The translations under genes were made by a program, and so were the position numbers. A stretch of 11,707 bases of DNA from Bacillota bacterium. GTDB taxonomy: Bacteria > Bacillota > Clostridia > Acetivibrionales > DSM-1351. How positions within the stretch are numbered: position 1 is the stretch's first letter; every line of letters begins with the position of its first letter. Shown piece after piece: positions 1 to 7,148 of this stretch. The stretch is from NCBI GenBank assembly GCA_023441625.1, contig JAEZOA010000052.1:1-11707 (forward strand), in the 5' to 3' direction. The notes beneath the pieces were generated by a model. That model was not told where the DNA came from, ran no database searches, and was given only the letters and a program-made list of their open reading frames with translations.

Positions 1-165
1 ATTGGATTAGTCTGAGAAATACATGTAAATATTTGACTTAATATCAAATAAAATCAATAATATAGGAATGCTAAGAAAACAGGAGATATTATCACGAATT
101 AGTGTCCGTTTTTAGCAGAAGGGCTCATACTATTATCTGATATACTGGAAATTTTATCTGATGTT

Positions 166-407
166 TTATGTTTTTCTTGTAACATTTAGCTTTTCAGCAT
201 ACTTCTCTTCATCAAACTTTTTCTTATCCTTCAATACATAATACATATTTTCCAGTAAAACAGTAGCAATCATTTCTTTAGCTTCATTTTCTGTATATCC
301 TGAATCAAAAGACGTTTAAAATTAAGTCTTGTGCATTTAGGATCATTCATTTGCAATTAATTCTCTACAGTTTCTAAAATAGTACTTTTCAGTATTTGAT
401 TTGTCAT
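166..407 (-). pseudogene. Decayed small conserved protein of unknown function
   Basis: On the minus strand an ATG at 407 follows an AGAGG-type ribosome binding site and opens MTNQILKSTILETVEN, then an in-frame TAA, then LQMNDPKCTRLNFKRLL. A one-base shift then gives DSGYTENEAKEMIATVLLEN and YYVLKDKKKFDEEKYAEKL before a stop at 166. Joined together this is a typical small, charged, alpha-helical Firmicute protein of about 80 residues, of a kind I remember from clostridial genomes without an assigned function. The stop looks like a CAA to TAA change, and the shift like loss of one G in a TTTTGGATT context. One nonsense plus one frameshift mutation argues for a pseudogene. The family memory is weak; the reading of the two frames is direct. 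Confidence 0.5.
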
Positions 408-683
408 TTCCCTACACCTCTCTATTTTTATCTATTTGCAAACCACATTGAATATCATCAACAGGTATAAAGTTTTCTGAATTTCGATCTACCACCTCAA
501 GGTCGCATAGAGGAAATGAATATCTTCTTTTTTTAAATGTCATCTATATTTTAACCCTTTTTTCAGGCTCAAAAACGGCACTTTTTTGATCTGATTTCTG
601 CTCATTTTTGAGCCTCAAACCACAACATCTTGTGGTCACACCCTATTTTTTCTCCTTGATGTGTCAGAATGACAAATTAACCA
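408..683. other. Gene-free stretch with inverted repeats
   Basis: AT-rich sequence upstream of the decayed small gene. No open frame with a convincing start was found. The only structure I see is the pair of inverted repeats at 565-615 and 619-636. It may be the flank of an old integrative element whose recombinase tail lies just to the right, but no attachment site could be defined. Confidence 0.4.
565..615. repeat. 11-bp perfect inverted repeat
   Basis: AGGCTCAAAAA at 565-575 is perfectly complementary to TTTTTGAGCCT at 605-615, with a 29-base centre. Immediately to the right, ACCACAA (619-625) and TTGTGGT (630-636) form a second tight hairpin with a four-base loop. The two hairpins follow each other directly. 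They could be a degenerate terminator on either strand or an element end; the sequence does not decide this. Confidence 0.5.
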
Positions 684-791
684 CTATCTTGTCATCAGAA
701 TTATCGCTTCAGCAGTAGCACGTTTCCAATCAGTCTTCGTCTTTGACTCGGCTTCTTGGGCGTGCCTTGCATGGATCGTTGTAATCTGCTC
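684..791 (-). other. Unassigned 35-codon open frame after recombinase tail
   Basis: Minus-strand open frame without a start codon, beginning after a TGA at 792-794 and ending at TAG 684-686. It reads EQITTIHARHAQEAESKTKT, then DWKRATAEAIILMTR. The ending resembles the VVLLSR/VVLMTR type of C-terminal tail seen in large serine recombinases, so it could be a second recombinase remnant, but it is too short to assign. Low confidence that it was ever a gene. Confidence 0.2.
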
Positions 792-796
792 TCATC

Positions 797-847
797 TCAC
801 TTCGTTCGTGACAGCAGAACAACCGCTTCAACATGCCTTGAAACGGT
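797..847 (-). pseudogene. C-terminal tail of a serine recombinase (remnant)
   Basis: On the minus strand the frame ending at TGA 797-799 reads SRHVEAVVLLSRTK. The HVExVVLLSR ending is characteristic of the extreme C-terminus of large serine recombinases of clostridial integrative elements, and compares with the tail of the recombinase at 10225-11130. Codons further upstream (to about 890) stay open but do not look like recombinase, so only the last residues survive. It points leftwards, so the gene it came from ended towards the left edge of the window. Identification rests on a short motif. Confidence 0.35.
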
Positions 848-891
848 GAAAAAGATACCGACTAGACCTGGTGGGGCCTTGGTGTTAGTTA

Positions 892-1262
892 GCATCAAAT
901 AATAAATTATAAATTTATCCTTAAATTAATTTGTAAGAAATAAAGATTGGATGTTGGCCAGGTATAGACATATATTTGTTTAATTTGACTTTCATAAAGT
1001 CCTTCCTCAAAATATAAATCATCTTGCTTAACTACAGTTAGGTCCGCCTTTACGCAGTATACACCCTGCTATTTTCAGTAGTGTGTTGTACGGGTAAGAT
1101 CCTTCAGGGTTTTTTGACAAAGCGCTCTGGACTGCATGATATCACGGTAATTAGGTCATTCAATTGTTCCTTAATTAGATAAATACTCTTACACATATTT
1201 CGTTTCATAATACATCTAAGGACGATCCTCTAGATCATTAAACGATACCAAAGGTTTTAAAG
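892..1262. other. Gene-free stretch, nothing assignable
   Basis: No open frame with a start and ribosome binding site, and no recognisable RNA. The part around 1040-1140 is more GC-rich than its surroundings and may be insertion-element debris, but no frame in either direction gives a protein I recognise. Confidence 0.4.
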
Positions 1263-1294
1263 AAAAAACAGGGAATATTTTATTAACTCCTGTT
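1263..1294 (-). terminator. Possible intrinsic terminator of glxK
   Basis: Read on the minus strand, AACAGG (1294-1289) can pair with CCTGTT (1272-1267), followed directly by a T-rich run (TTTTTTC) at 1268-1262. It lies about 75 bases downstream of the glycerate kinase stop. The stem is only six base pairs with a large, AT-rich loop, so it would be a weak terminator. Confidence 0.4.
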
Positions 1295-1367
1295 TGTATT
1301 CCTGAATTATATTAATTGTTTTTATCAGACATTAAGTCTAAGTCGATTGTGATTGCGGAAGCTTATA

Positions 1368-2504
1368 TTATTTATCTATAAGGACACGAGCAAAGCGCAT
1401 TACATCACTTAAGGTTGAATATAAATCCTGCTTGCTGCGTAGTACTGCCCTGTCAAATGGCACTGCAACTCGATTAATGGAAAACACTGCATTTATTCCC
1501 ATATCATAAGCCTCGGAAATATCGTCACCCACATCACCCACAACCGCGATAACTGGAACACCATATACCTTAGCCCTACTAGCAACACCAATTACTACTT
1601 TACCCCGCAGGCTCTGCGTATCAATTCGGCCTTCACCAGTAATCACCAGACTTGCACTCTGCAAACGTGTATCAAAATCAACGGTATCCAATACGATCTC
1701 AATCCCTTTTTTCAATACAGCACTGAAAAAGCAAACAGCGCCTGCACCAAACCCCCCGGCAGCGCCTCCTCCTGCTATTTGGGCTATGTCCGTGCCCATC
1801 TCCTGCAAGGTAACCTGCGCAAATGCCCGCAACTGTGCATCCAACAAAGCAACCTGCTGCGCGTTAGCTCCCTTTTGCGGGCTGAACACAAACGCAGCAC
1901 CATTGGGACCATAAAGCGGATTATCAATATCGCACATAGCGGTAACGCCAACCGGCAAGCGGCAACCGGATTTATCAATGTGATATATCTGGCTAAGAGT
2001 TTCACCTACCGGGATAAAGGTTTTACCATTCTCATTGAAAAACTGTACGCCGAGCGCTGCGGCAGCTCCACAGCCCGCATCGTTTGTAGCTGAACCGCCC
2101 ATACCCAAAATAATATGGCGGCAGCCATGCTGGATTGCATGCTTCATCAGCTCTCCAACTCCGTAGGTAGATGCGCGTAAGGGATTAAGACGGCCTGCAG
2201 CAAGCGGCAACCCCGCTGCCGCGGCCATTTCAATAATGGCACTGCCATTCGGCAACATGCCGTAAAAGCTGTTAATCTCGTCTCCAAACGGACCGTGCAC
2301 CTTAGCGTGGATTTTTTTTCCACCAATAGCGGTAAGCATAGCGTCCACTGTACCTTCACCCCCGTCGGCAACAGGAATCTTTTCTACCTGCACCTCGTGG
2401 AATTGCTCCTTAATGGCCCTCTCTGCAATTTCACAAACCGTACTGCTTGACATCCCTCCCTTAAAGCTATCGGGTATAATAATAATTTTTGCAAAATTCC
2501 TCAT
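1368..2504 (-). CDS. glxK: Glycerate kinase (GlxK/GarK family)
   Basis: ATP-dependent kinase that phosphorylates D-glycerate to 2- or 3-phosphoglycerate in the cytoplasm, feeding sugar-acid or glyoxylate breakdown into glycolysis. The 378-residue length is normal for the family. Hallmark segments are all present: IIIIPDSFKG at 7-16, VADGGEGT at 45-52, GMGGSATNDAG at 134-144 and TGEGRIDTQSLRGK at 289-302. The start ATG at 2504 is preceded by AGGA at a suitable distance (GGGATAGGAATAAATATG). It stands alone, with a broken unrecognised gene just upstream on the same strand (2549-2777) and a CdaR regulator 1.2 kb away. Base composition is visibly GC-richer than the rest of the window, especially around 1740-2240, which suggests a different history from its AT-rich neighbours. 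Which hydroxyl is phosphorylated cannot be told here. Confidence 0.93.
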   Translation of the reverse strand: MRNFAKIIIIPDSFKGGMSSSTVCEIAERAIKEQFHEVQVEKIPVADGGEGTVDAMLTAIGGKKIHAKVHGPFGDEINSFYGMLPNGSAIIEMAAAAGLPLAAGRLNPLRASTYGVGELMKHAIQHGCRHIILGMGGSATNDAGCGAAAALGVQFFNENGKTFIPVGETLSQIYHIDKSGCRLPVGVTAMCDIDNPLYGPNGAAFVFSPQKGANAQQVALLDAQLRAFAQVTLQEMGTDIAQIAGGGAAGGFGAGAVCFFSAVLKKGIEIVLDTVDFDTRLQSASLVITGEGRIDTQSLRGKVVIGVASRAKVYGVPVIAVVGDVGDDISEAYDMGINAVFSINRVAVPFDRAVLRSKQDLYSTLSDVMRFARVLIDK

Positions 2505-2548
2505 ATTTATTCCTATCCCTTTCCATATTTGTCATTGTTTTTTCTCCA

Positions 2549-2777
2549 TTATTGCCAAAAAATCAAATTGTCTCGGATATTTTTGAGGAGATGCCTCACT
2601 TCCCTCCTTATGTCAAGCAATTCAATAATGTAGTCACGCGCTTCTTTGGTTGCTGTTTTTCCCTCTAGTGCAAGGACACATCATACCCTTACTAATCAAA
2701 TCAGGCTTTCGACCGCTATCCCCTCTGGTAAAAACGACTTCATTGCCGATGATAACTCCAAAATCGTTAAAGGCCAT
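2549..2777 (-). pseudogene. Broken unrecognised gene upstream of glxK
   Basis: Two overlapping minus-strand frames look like one disrupted gene. The first starts at ATG 2777 and reads MAFNDFGVIIGNEVVFTRGD then SGRKPDLISKG, continuing in frame to a stop at 2634-2636. The sequence after about 2680 makes better protein in the next frame: CVLALEGKTATKEARDYIIE, then LLDIRREVRHLLKNIRDN, then LIFWQ and stop at 2549-2551. Joined this gives a segment of about 75 residues with a beta-rich start and a charged helical end. A further frame shift upstream would add an EPPYGCRAA segment. I do not recognise the family. Its position directly before glxK on the same strand suggests it once belonged to the same operon. 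Confidence 0.35.
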
Positions 2778-2829
2778 TTCGCAGCCCTACATCCATACGG
2801 GGGCTCTAAGTAATATTTCATTATTAATG

Positions 2830-3110
2830 ATAAAGGAAAAAGCAACATATGTATATGGTATGTAGGACAAAGTTGTGCTTGTCTATATGTCTTATATGCC
2901 AGAAGCTCATTAAGACCGGTTTCGTATGCAATTCCCTCAATATGCTTAAGAATGATATCACTTTCCCGGCGGTTTGCCGGATAGCAATCAACACCTAAAA
3001 CGATACCGTTTTCAGTATCAACCGTCATTTCAGTTAAGTAACCCCGCCCCTTTTTACGTTCTTGATTGATGTATCCGCAGTCGTAGTCAGTAGAGCTTTT
3101 CCAATCGGCC
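2830..3110 (-). pseudogene. IS1182-family transposase, internal fragment
   Basis: Minus-strand frame from about 3110 reads ADWKSSTDYDCGYINQERKK, then GRGYLTEMTVDTENGIVLGV, then DCYPANRRESDIILKHIE. The pattern of a TD-x-D-x-GY segment followed by GYL-x-E-x-TVD and then GVD-x-YPAN-x-x-ES is the central DDE region of IS1182-type transposases. After about position 2905 the reading no longer resembles the family and runs into unrelated sequence down to 2696. Both the N-terminal and C-terminal thirds are missing and an in-frame TAG lies just upstream, so this is a dead fragment. A matching N-terminal IS1182 fragment on the same strand lies at 4925-5053, beyond the cdaR gene. Confidence 0.65.
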
Positions 3111-3114
3111 CCCT

Positions 3115-3351
3115 AAAAAGACGAGGGACACATATAACTTAAATAAGTTACAAGGGGAAACCCTGAAGGAAATCAGTCGGGATATGGGTATCCACCCCGT
3201 CCTGCTCAGCCGGTGGCGTAAGGAATATGTGGAGAGCGGATATTTGGGGAGAAGGAATAATGGGATTCAAAAAAACGTCCCATCACAAGATCTCCCTGCC
3301 GAGATACAATGTAGAGAAGCTGCAGCAATATTTATTATTAAAAAATACTAA
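3115..3351 (+). pseudogene. IS3-family OrfA (HTH) fragment
   Basis: Plus-strand frame ending at TAA 3349-3351 reads LQGETLKEISRDMGIHPVLL, then SRWRKEYVESG, which is the helix-turn-helix of IS3-family OrfA transposase proteins. Further on, LPAEIQCREAAAIFIIKKY departs from the family and ends early. No start codon is present; the frame begins at the junction with the IS1182 fragment. The OrfB integrase is absent, so this is only a remnant of the 5' part of an IS3-type element. Confidence 0.55.
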
Positions 3352-3674
3352 CCTCTTTGGCATTATTTAAGTTATAATTGATGTGGAAATATTTATGATC
3401 ATTAAGCTGTGAAACAAAATGTAAACGGCCGATAATAAATGAAAAAACCGAACTTTAGCAATATTCAAGAATGATTCTAAACACACTTCAATTCTGAAGG
3501 CCGCTGGTTCGAGCTCCTCCGAACAATAAACCAGCACTACTTAAGAAAAAAGGTTAAAAGACATTAGAGACGGTAGTAAAAATTTAGACAGTTTGCTAAG
3601 ATCGAAAGGGGTAAAATTGACCCCGAAGAGGAAGTCAGTAGACATCGAAGGCTTTTCTGGAATTTCAAAGCAGT
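3352..3674 (+). other. Gene-free stretch of mobile-element debris upstream of cdaR
   Basis: The open frame 3481-3567 reads THFNSEGRWFELLRTINQHY, then LRKKVKRH and a stop; it looks like a protein tail but I cannot name it. At 3582-3624 lies a segment whose similar copy occurs inverted at 8378-8413. Another open frame (about 3590-3730) reads LLRSKGVKLTPKRKSVDIEG, then FSGISKQYGIQQ, with no start and no recognised family. No clear promoter for cdaR was found. Confidence 0.35.
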
Positions 3675-3716
3675 ATGGTATTCAGCAGAGTTTCTCTGAT
3701 TTTCATAACAAACTAT

Positions 3717-3723
3717 GGAGGTG
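3717..3723 (+). promoter_or_regulatory. Ribosome binding site deciding the cdaR start
   Basis: GGAGGTG lies 5 bases upstream of ATG 3729. The earlier in-frame ATG at 3675 has no comparable site, so the shorter product is preferred. Confidence 0.75.
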
Positions 3724-3728
3724 GTGAA

Positions 3729-4877
3729 ATGGTGAATGCTAGTTATATAAAATTGTCATTACGTATTGCCCACACGGTTGTAGACCAGTTGGCTGATCTT
3801 GTCGGGTATCCAGTTAACATTATGAACAGTGAAGGGTATGTGATTGCAAGTACCGATCAATCACGCGTAGGGTCATTTCATTCTGGCGCACTGACTGTGG
3901 TAGAGCAAGGACTTCGTGAGTTATACATCGAGAAAGACGAGCCTTTACTTGGTGTAAAAAAAGGGGTTAATCTACCCATTATTCTAAATGATGTGATTAT
4001 TGGTGTCGTAGGCATTACAGGCGAAGTACAGCAGGTTGAGCATTACGGCAAAATCGTGAAAAAGATGGCTGAAATGTTATGTGCTGATAACTTTTTGCAA
4101 AATGAAAAAGAACTATTACTGCGCATTAAAAAGCGCTTTATTGAGGAACTATTCTCCATTACTTCGGTATCCTATTCACCTGAAATTAAAGACAATGGAA
4201 AGCAGCTGGGTATTGATACAGATTCCATAAATATGATTGCTGCGCTAGAACTCAAAACACCCAACCAAAACACACGTCAGGATCAAGCCTTTATTGATAA
4301 GCTGGATAAGACTCTTGTGTCTCATGTTGAGCAGACAAGGTGCGGTGTAGTAATGATGAGAAACAATTATGCTTATTGGCTTCTTTACGCAAATACAGGA
4401 AATGTGGTAAGTGAATTTATCACTGCTTTTAATAAGAAAATAGGGGAATCTCCGGAATATGTACTGAAAGCGGGAATCAGCAACAAATTTGACCGTGGAA
4501 ATTTTAAGGTAGGTTACATGCAGGCAAGGCGCGCCTTGGAAAGTGTGGGGCAGCTTAACAGATCAAATTGCCGCTGTTATAATGAGTTGGGAATGGAGAT
4601 TTTCCTGCATGACATCACACCTCAGCACAAGAAAGAATATTTAGATAAAATTTTCATGCAGTTCAGTGAAAATGAGTTGGATACATATACAAAAATCCTT
4701 TCGGCCTTTTATAGAAATAATGGCTCGATTACAACAACTGCAAATGAACTTTTTATACACAAAAATACATTGCAATACAAGCTTAATCGTTTGCATGAGA
4801 AAACCGGATACAATCCGCGTAGTTTTGAGGGTGCCAAGATGTTTATGATTGCGATTGACTTTTTTCATTTATTGTAG
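3729..4877 (+). CDS. cdaR: CdaR-family sugar-diacid/glycerate regulator
   Basis: Cytoplasmic DNA-binding regulator of the CdaR (SdaR) family, whose members sense sugar diacids, glycerate or related acids and typically control garKL/gudD/glxK-type genes. The N-terminal diacid-recognition domain covers roughly residues 5-130, with the family-type stretch SYIKLSLRIAHTVVDQLADL at 5-24 and a NLPIILNDVIIGVVGITG core at 81-98. A middle region (about 135-280) links to a C-terminal PucR-type HTH near 331-365 (SITTTANELFIHKNTLQYKL). I chose ATG 3729 over the in-frame ATG at 3675 because GGAGGTG at 3717-3723 sits 5 bases before it; this gives 382 residues, close to the family norm. It stands alone between transposase fragments. 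It is the likely regulator of glxK and perhaps of the LarA-family gene; effector unknown. Confidence 0.88.
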   Translation: MVNASYIKLSLRIAHTVVDQLADLVGYPVNIMNSEGYVIASTDQSRVGSFHSGALTVVEQGLRELYIEKDEPLLGVKKGVNLPIILNDVIIGVVGITGEVQQVEHYGKIVKKMAEMLCADNFLQNEKELLLRIKKRFIEELFSITSVSYSPEIKDNGKQLGIDTDSINMIAALELKTPNQNTRQDQAFIDKLDKTLVSHVEQTRCGVVMMRNNYAYWLLYANTGNVVSEFITAFNKKIGESPEYVLKAGISNKFDRGNFKVGYMQARRALESVGQLNRSNCRCYNELGMEIFLHDITPQHKKEYLDKIFMQFSENELDTYTKILSAFYRNNGSITTTANELFIHKNTLQYKLNRLHEKTGYNPRSFEGAKMFMIAIDFFHLL

Positions 4878-4924
4878 AATTTTCCATATGGAGGCTGTAT
4901 ATCCAAGGACCTAACAGCAGGCAC

Positions 4925-5053
4925 ATAAAAATAGTATATTTTATCTTCAAAATTAATATCCTGCTCAATCTTTTTAAGGAAGTGATTACTTGGAATGAGA
5001 CTCTCAATATCGACCATTGTCATTTGCATTTGTCCGTCTTTTTTACCCATCAT
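4925..5053 (-). pseudogene. IS1182-family transposase, N-terminal fragment
   Basis: ATG 5053 on the minus strand follows a good GGAGG site (GGAGGCGATTTTGT) and reads MMGKKDGQMQMTMVDIESLI, then PSNHFLKKIEQDINF, the start typical of IS1182-family transposases. Similarity fades after about residue 42. The open frame continues as VPAVRSLDIQPPYGKFYNK and ends at 4865, overlapping the last codons of cdaR on the other strand. Usual length is above 400 residues, so this is a truncated 5' end. The internal IS1182 fragment at 2830-3110 is on the same strand in the expected order and may be from the same copy. Confidence 0.6.
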
Positions 5054-5109
5054 ACAAAATCGCCTCCAATAGGTACTATCCTATCAGGGACGATTGTTCT
5101 ATTATGTCA

Positions 5110-5250
5110 TTAACACTGAGCTGATATCTGTCTTGTGGTCAATCCTCTGGCATACATGGATATGATCTTGTCGTCTATATGAGAAATGTCCTTTTACCGC
5201 TTTTTCACGACTTGCGGCTCAAAGGAGGAATCTCGATCCTGTGGAACATT
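5110..5250 (-). pseudogene. IS256-family transposase fragment
   Basis: Minus-strand frame from 5250 reads NVPQDRDSSFEPQVVKKR, a TAA stop (5194-5196), then KDISHIDDKIISMYARGLTT and RQISAQ before TAA at 5110-5112. The segment VPQDR...FEPQVVKK...DISHIDDKIISMYARGLTTRQIS is a very characteristic stretch of IS256-family (mutator-type) transposases, just before the catalytic core. Both ends are missing and there is an internal stop, probably a CAA to TAA change. It shows that yet another insertion element family has been active between cdaR and the LarA-family gene. Confidence 0.75.
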
Positions 5251-5340
5251 CCATTTAGCACAGACACCACAAATAAAGTATTATTTATATTATGTGTAAC
5301 ATTGATTTCGAGTATTGCAATGTATATAATCGGAATATAA
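5251..5340 (+). pseudogene. C-terminal tail of a membrane protein (remnant)
   Basis: Plus-strand frame ending at TAA 5338-5340 reads PFSTDTTNKVLFILCVTLIS, then SIAMYIIGI. This is a short loop followed by one strongly hydrophobic segment, as at the end of a multi-pass transporter. It begins exactly where the IS256 fragment ends, so the rest of the gene was probably lost to that element. A transporter for the substrate of the downstream LarA-family protein would fit the position and strand, but the family cannot be identified from 29 residues. Confidence 0.3.
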
Positions 5341-5369
5341 TAAAAAAATCACTTATATATTTGAATTGC

Positions 5370-5397
5370 TTGAAAATGTAAATAAGCTAAATATAAA
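5370..5397 (+). promoter_or_regulatory. Candidate sigma-A promoter of the larA-type gene
   Basis: TTGAAA at 5370-5375 and TATAAA at 5392-5397 are separated by 16 bases. A transcript would start near 5404 and carry a leader of about 100 bases before ATG 5507. The region is very AT-rich, so chance matches are likely. Confidence 0.35.
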
Positions 5398-5506
5398 ATT
5401 CACTTATAGACATTGACCGTTACCCCCATTAAAAGCGGTATCACACGGGATGATAAAGTTTATATCTTTTGTGCCTTAAGCATAAGCAAAAGGAAGGAGT
5501 GTTGTT

Positions 5507-6790
5507 ATGGAAATAAGGTTTCCATACTTAAAAAGTATGTTGAAATGTGAACTGGATAGTACAAGAGTAAGAGGAGTACTGAGACCAGAGAAACATAATA
5601 TAGAAATACAACTATCAGAAAAAGAAATTGTAAAATCAGCACTTTTAAACCCCATTGAATCTCAGCGTCTTTCCCTGCTAGTTGAAAAAGTTTCCAAGGT
5701 ACTTATAATTACGAGCGATCACACTAGGCCCGTTCCGAGTCGTATTACAATGCCATTTTTACTTGAAGAAATAAGACTTGGTAATCCAAAAGCAGATATA
5801 AAAATCATTATTGCCACAGGATGCCATAGGTCAACAACGAGGGAGGAACTTTTAGATAAATTCGGTGAAGAAATTGTTGAAAATGAAGACATAGTTATGC
5901 ACAACAGCAAGGATTTAAACTCAATGACATATAAAGGAGTTTTGCCATCAGGTTCTGGGCTTTGGGTAAATAATCTCGTTGATTGGGCGGAGCTTGTTGT
6001 TGCAGAAGGATTTATCGAGCCGCATTTTTTTGCTGGATTTTCTGGGGGGAGAAAGAGCATTCTGCCAGGAATAGCTTCAGAGAAAACAGTCTTGTCAAAT
6101 CATTGCGCTAAGTTTATTGCAAATCCTCAGGCTTCCACTGGTACATTGAAGTGCAATCCAATTCATGAGGATATGGTTGCGGCATCCAGTGCATCAAGTC
6201 TTAGGTTTATATTAAACGTGGTTATCGATGACCAAAAGAAGATAATTAAAGCGTATGCGGGTCATTTTATAAAGGCCCATGAGCAAGGATGTGAATTTGT
6301 TCGAAATTTAGCGTCCATTGAGGCTGTAAAAGCTGATATTGTTATATCTTCAAATGGCGGGTATCCGCTTGACCAGAATATTTACCAAGCTGTAAAAGGA
6401 ATGACTGCCGCCGAGATGTGTGTAAATGAGGGGGGCGTTATCATAATGGTATCTTCATGCATTGATGGACACGGTGGAGAAAATTTTTATAAATGGTTTG
6501 TGGAAAATGTTTCCCCTGCAGAAGTTGCAAAAAAAATATTAAATATTGACCAGGAGGACACTACCCCAGACCAGTGGCAGGCACAAATTCTGGCTAGAGT
6601 TCTAATGAAATGCCATGTTATTATGGTAGCTGATAAGTCACAAAAAAGTAATATTGAAGATATGCATATGAGATATGCACCAGACTTGGACAGCGCAATT
6701 AGAATGGCAGAGCGTATTGTCGGCTGCAATGCCGGAATTGTAGCAATTCCAGATGGTGTATCTGTCATTGTAAAGGCGTCAAAAATTTGA
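5507..6790 (+). CDS. larA: LarA-family nickel-pincer 2-hydroxyacid racemase/epimerase
   Basis: Homologue of LarA, which uses a nickel-pincer nucleotide cofactor to invert the C2 centre of lactate or other 2-hydroxyacids by hydride transfer. The 427-residue length is normal. Key residues are in place: DHTRP at 71-75, ATGCHRS with His107, EPHFFAGFSGGRKSILPG with His173 and Lys183 (the residue that tethers the cofactor), His199, NIYQAVKG with Gln294 and Lys297, and Trp357. These match remembered L. plantarum LarA positions with an offset of one. AAGGAG at 5494-5499 supports the start. The cofactor genes larB, larC and larE are not in the window, so they must be elsewhere for the enzyme to work. 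Nearby glycerate kinase and CdaR suggest a substrate such as glycerate or a sugar acid rather than lactate, but this is inference. Confidence 0.88.
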   Translation: MEIRFPYLKSMLKCELDSTRVRGVLRPEKHNIEIQLSEKEIVKSALLNPIESQRLSLLVEKVSKVLIITSDHTRPVPSRITMPFLLEEIRLGNPKADIKIIIATGCHRSTTREELLDKFGEEIVENEDIVMHNSKDLNSMTYKGVLPSGSGLWVNNLVDWAELVVAEGFIEPHFFAGFSGGRKSILPGIASEKTVLSNHCAKFIANPQASTGTLKCNPIHEDMVAASSASSLRFILNVVIDDQKKIIKAYAGHFIKAHEQGCEFVRNLASIEAVKADIVISSNGGYPLDQNIYQAVKGMTAAEMCVNEGGVIIMVSSCIDGHGGENFYKWFVENVSPAEVAKKILNIDQEDTTPDQWQAQILARVLMKCHVIMVADKSQKSNIEDMHMRYAPDLDSAIRMAERIVGCNAGIVAIPDGVSVIVKASKI

Positions 6791-6800
6791 CAGGATAGAG

Positions 6801-7148
6801 TTACGTTTGTATAAGCCTAAAAAGACCACGGAACATAGAATTTCGGCGCAGAAAAACAATTTGTAAAAGTAAAGAGACTCCAAAGATGGTTACCTTTGCA
6901 ATTGCTATAAATATCTCTGGTTTTATTTTTTGTCGTGCTTCGTGATAAGCTTGTTTTGTTACAGAAAAATCCTTACCTAAAACTTTATCAAAAAAGTTAT
7001 CTAATTCTAATTGCATCGACTTTTTAGCCATGTTCAACATGAATAGTAATGTATCTTTAAAACCCATTTTTCTTTCTCTCGAAAAATCCTTCGGATTAGC
7101 TCTATAGGTACATTTAAACATAAAATCATCTAGAGTATCCTTTACTGG
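6801..7148 (-). pseudogene. IS4-family transposase, N-terminal fragment
   Basis: Minus-strand frame reading PVKDTLDDFMFKCTYRANPK, then DFSRERKMGFKDTLLFMLNM, then AKKSMQLELDNFFDKVLG and SVTKQAYHEARQKIKPEIFI. This is the N-terminal part of IS4-type transposases (RERK...F...LFMLN..KKS.Q.ELDNFF...TKQAYSEARQK). The reading frame stays open upstream to 7280, but there it overlaps the XRE gene in another frame, so the true junction is near 7148. A possible internal ATG is at 7121. Similarity ends near 6895 and the last 31 residues (to 6801) are unrelated. The DDE catalytic region is missing. The fragment truncates the XRE gene and ends 10 bases after the larA-type gene. Confidence 0.65.

Noticed and set aside
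1779..2371. Open frames on both strands overlapping glxK
   Set aside because: They lie fully inside the well-supported glycerate kinase gene, have no ribosome binding sites and no recognisable domains; they reflect its GC-rich codons.
2650..2865. 71-codon plus-strand frame
   Set aside because: It is antisense to the broken minus-strand gene and transposase debris, with no start signal and an implausible composition.
3494..3516. tRNA-like T-arm (GCTGGTTCGAGC)
   Set aside because: The required complementary T-stem half is not there, no acceptor or anticodon arm could be built, and the bases fall inside an open frame (3481-3567) that reads as a protein tail.
3675..3728. Longer start for cdaR
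   Set aside because: No ribosome binding site before 3675, while GGAGGTG lies right before ATG 3729 and family alignment begins there.
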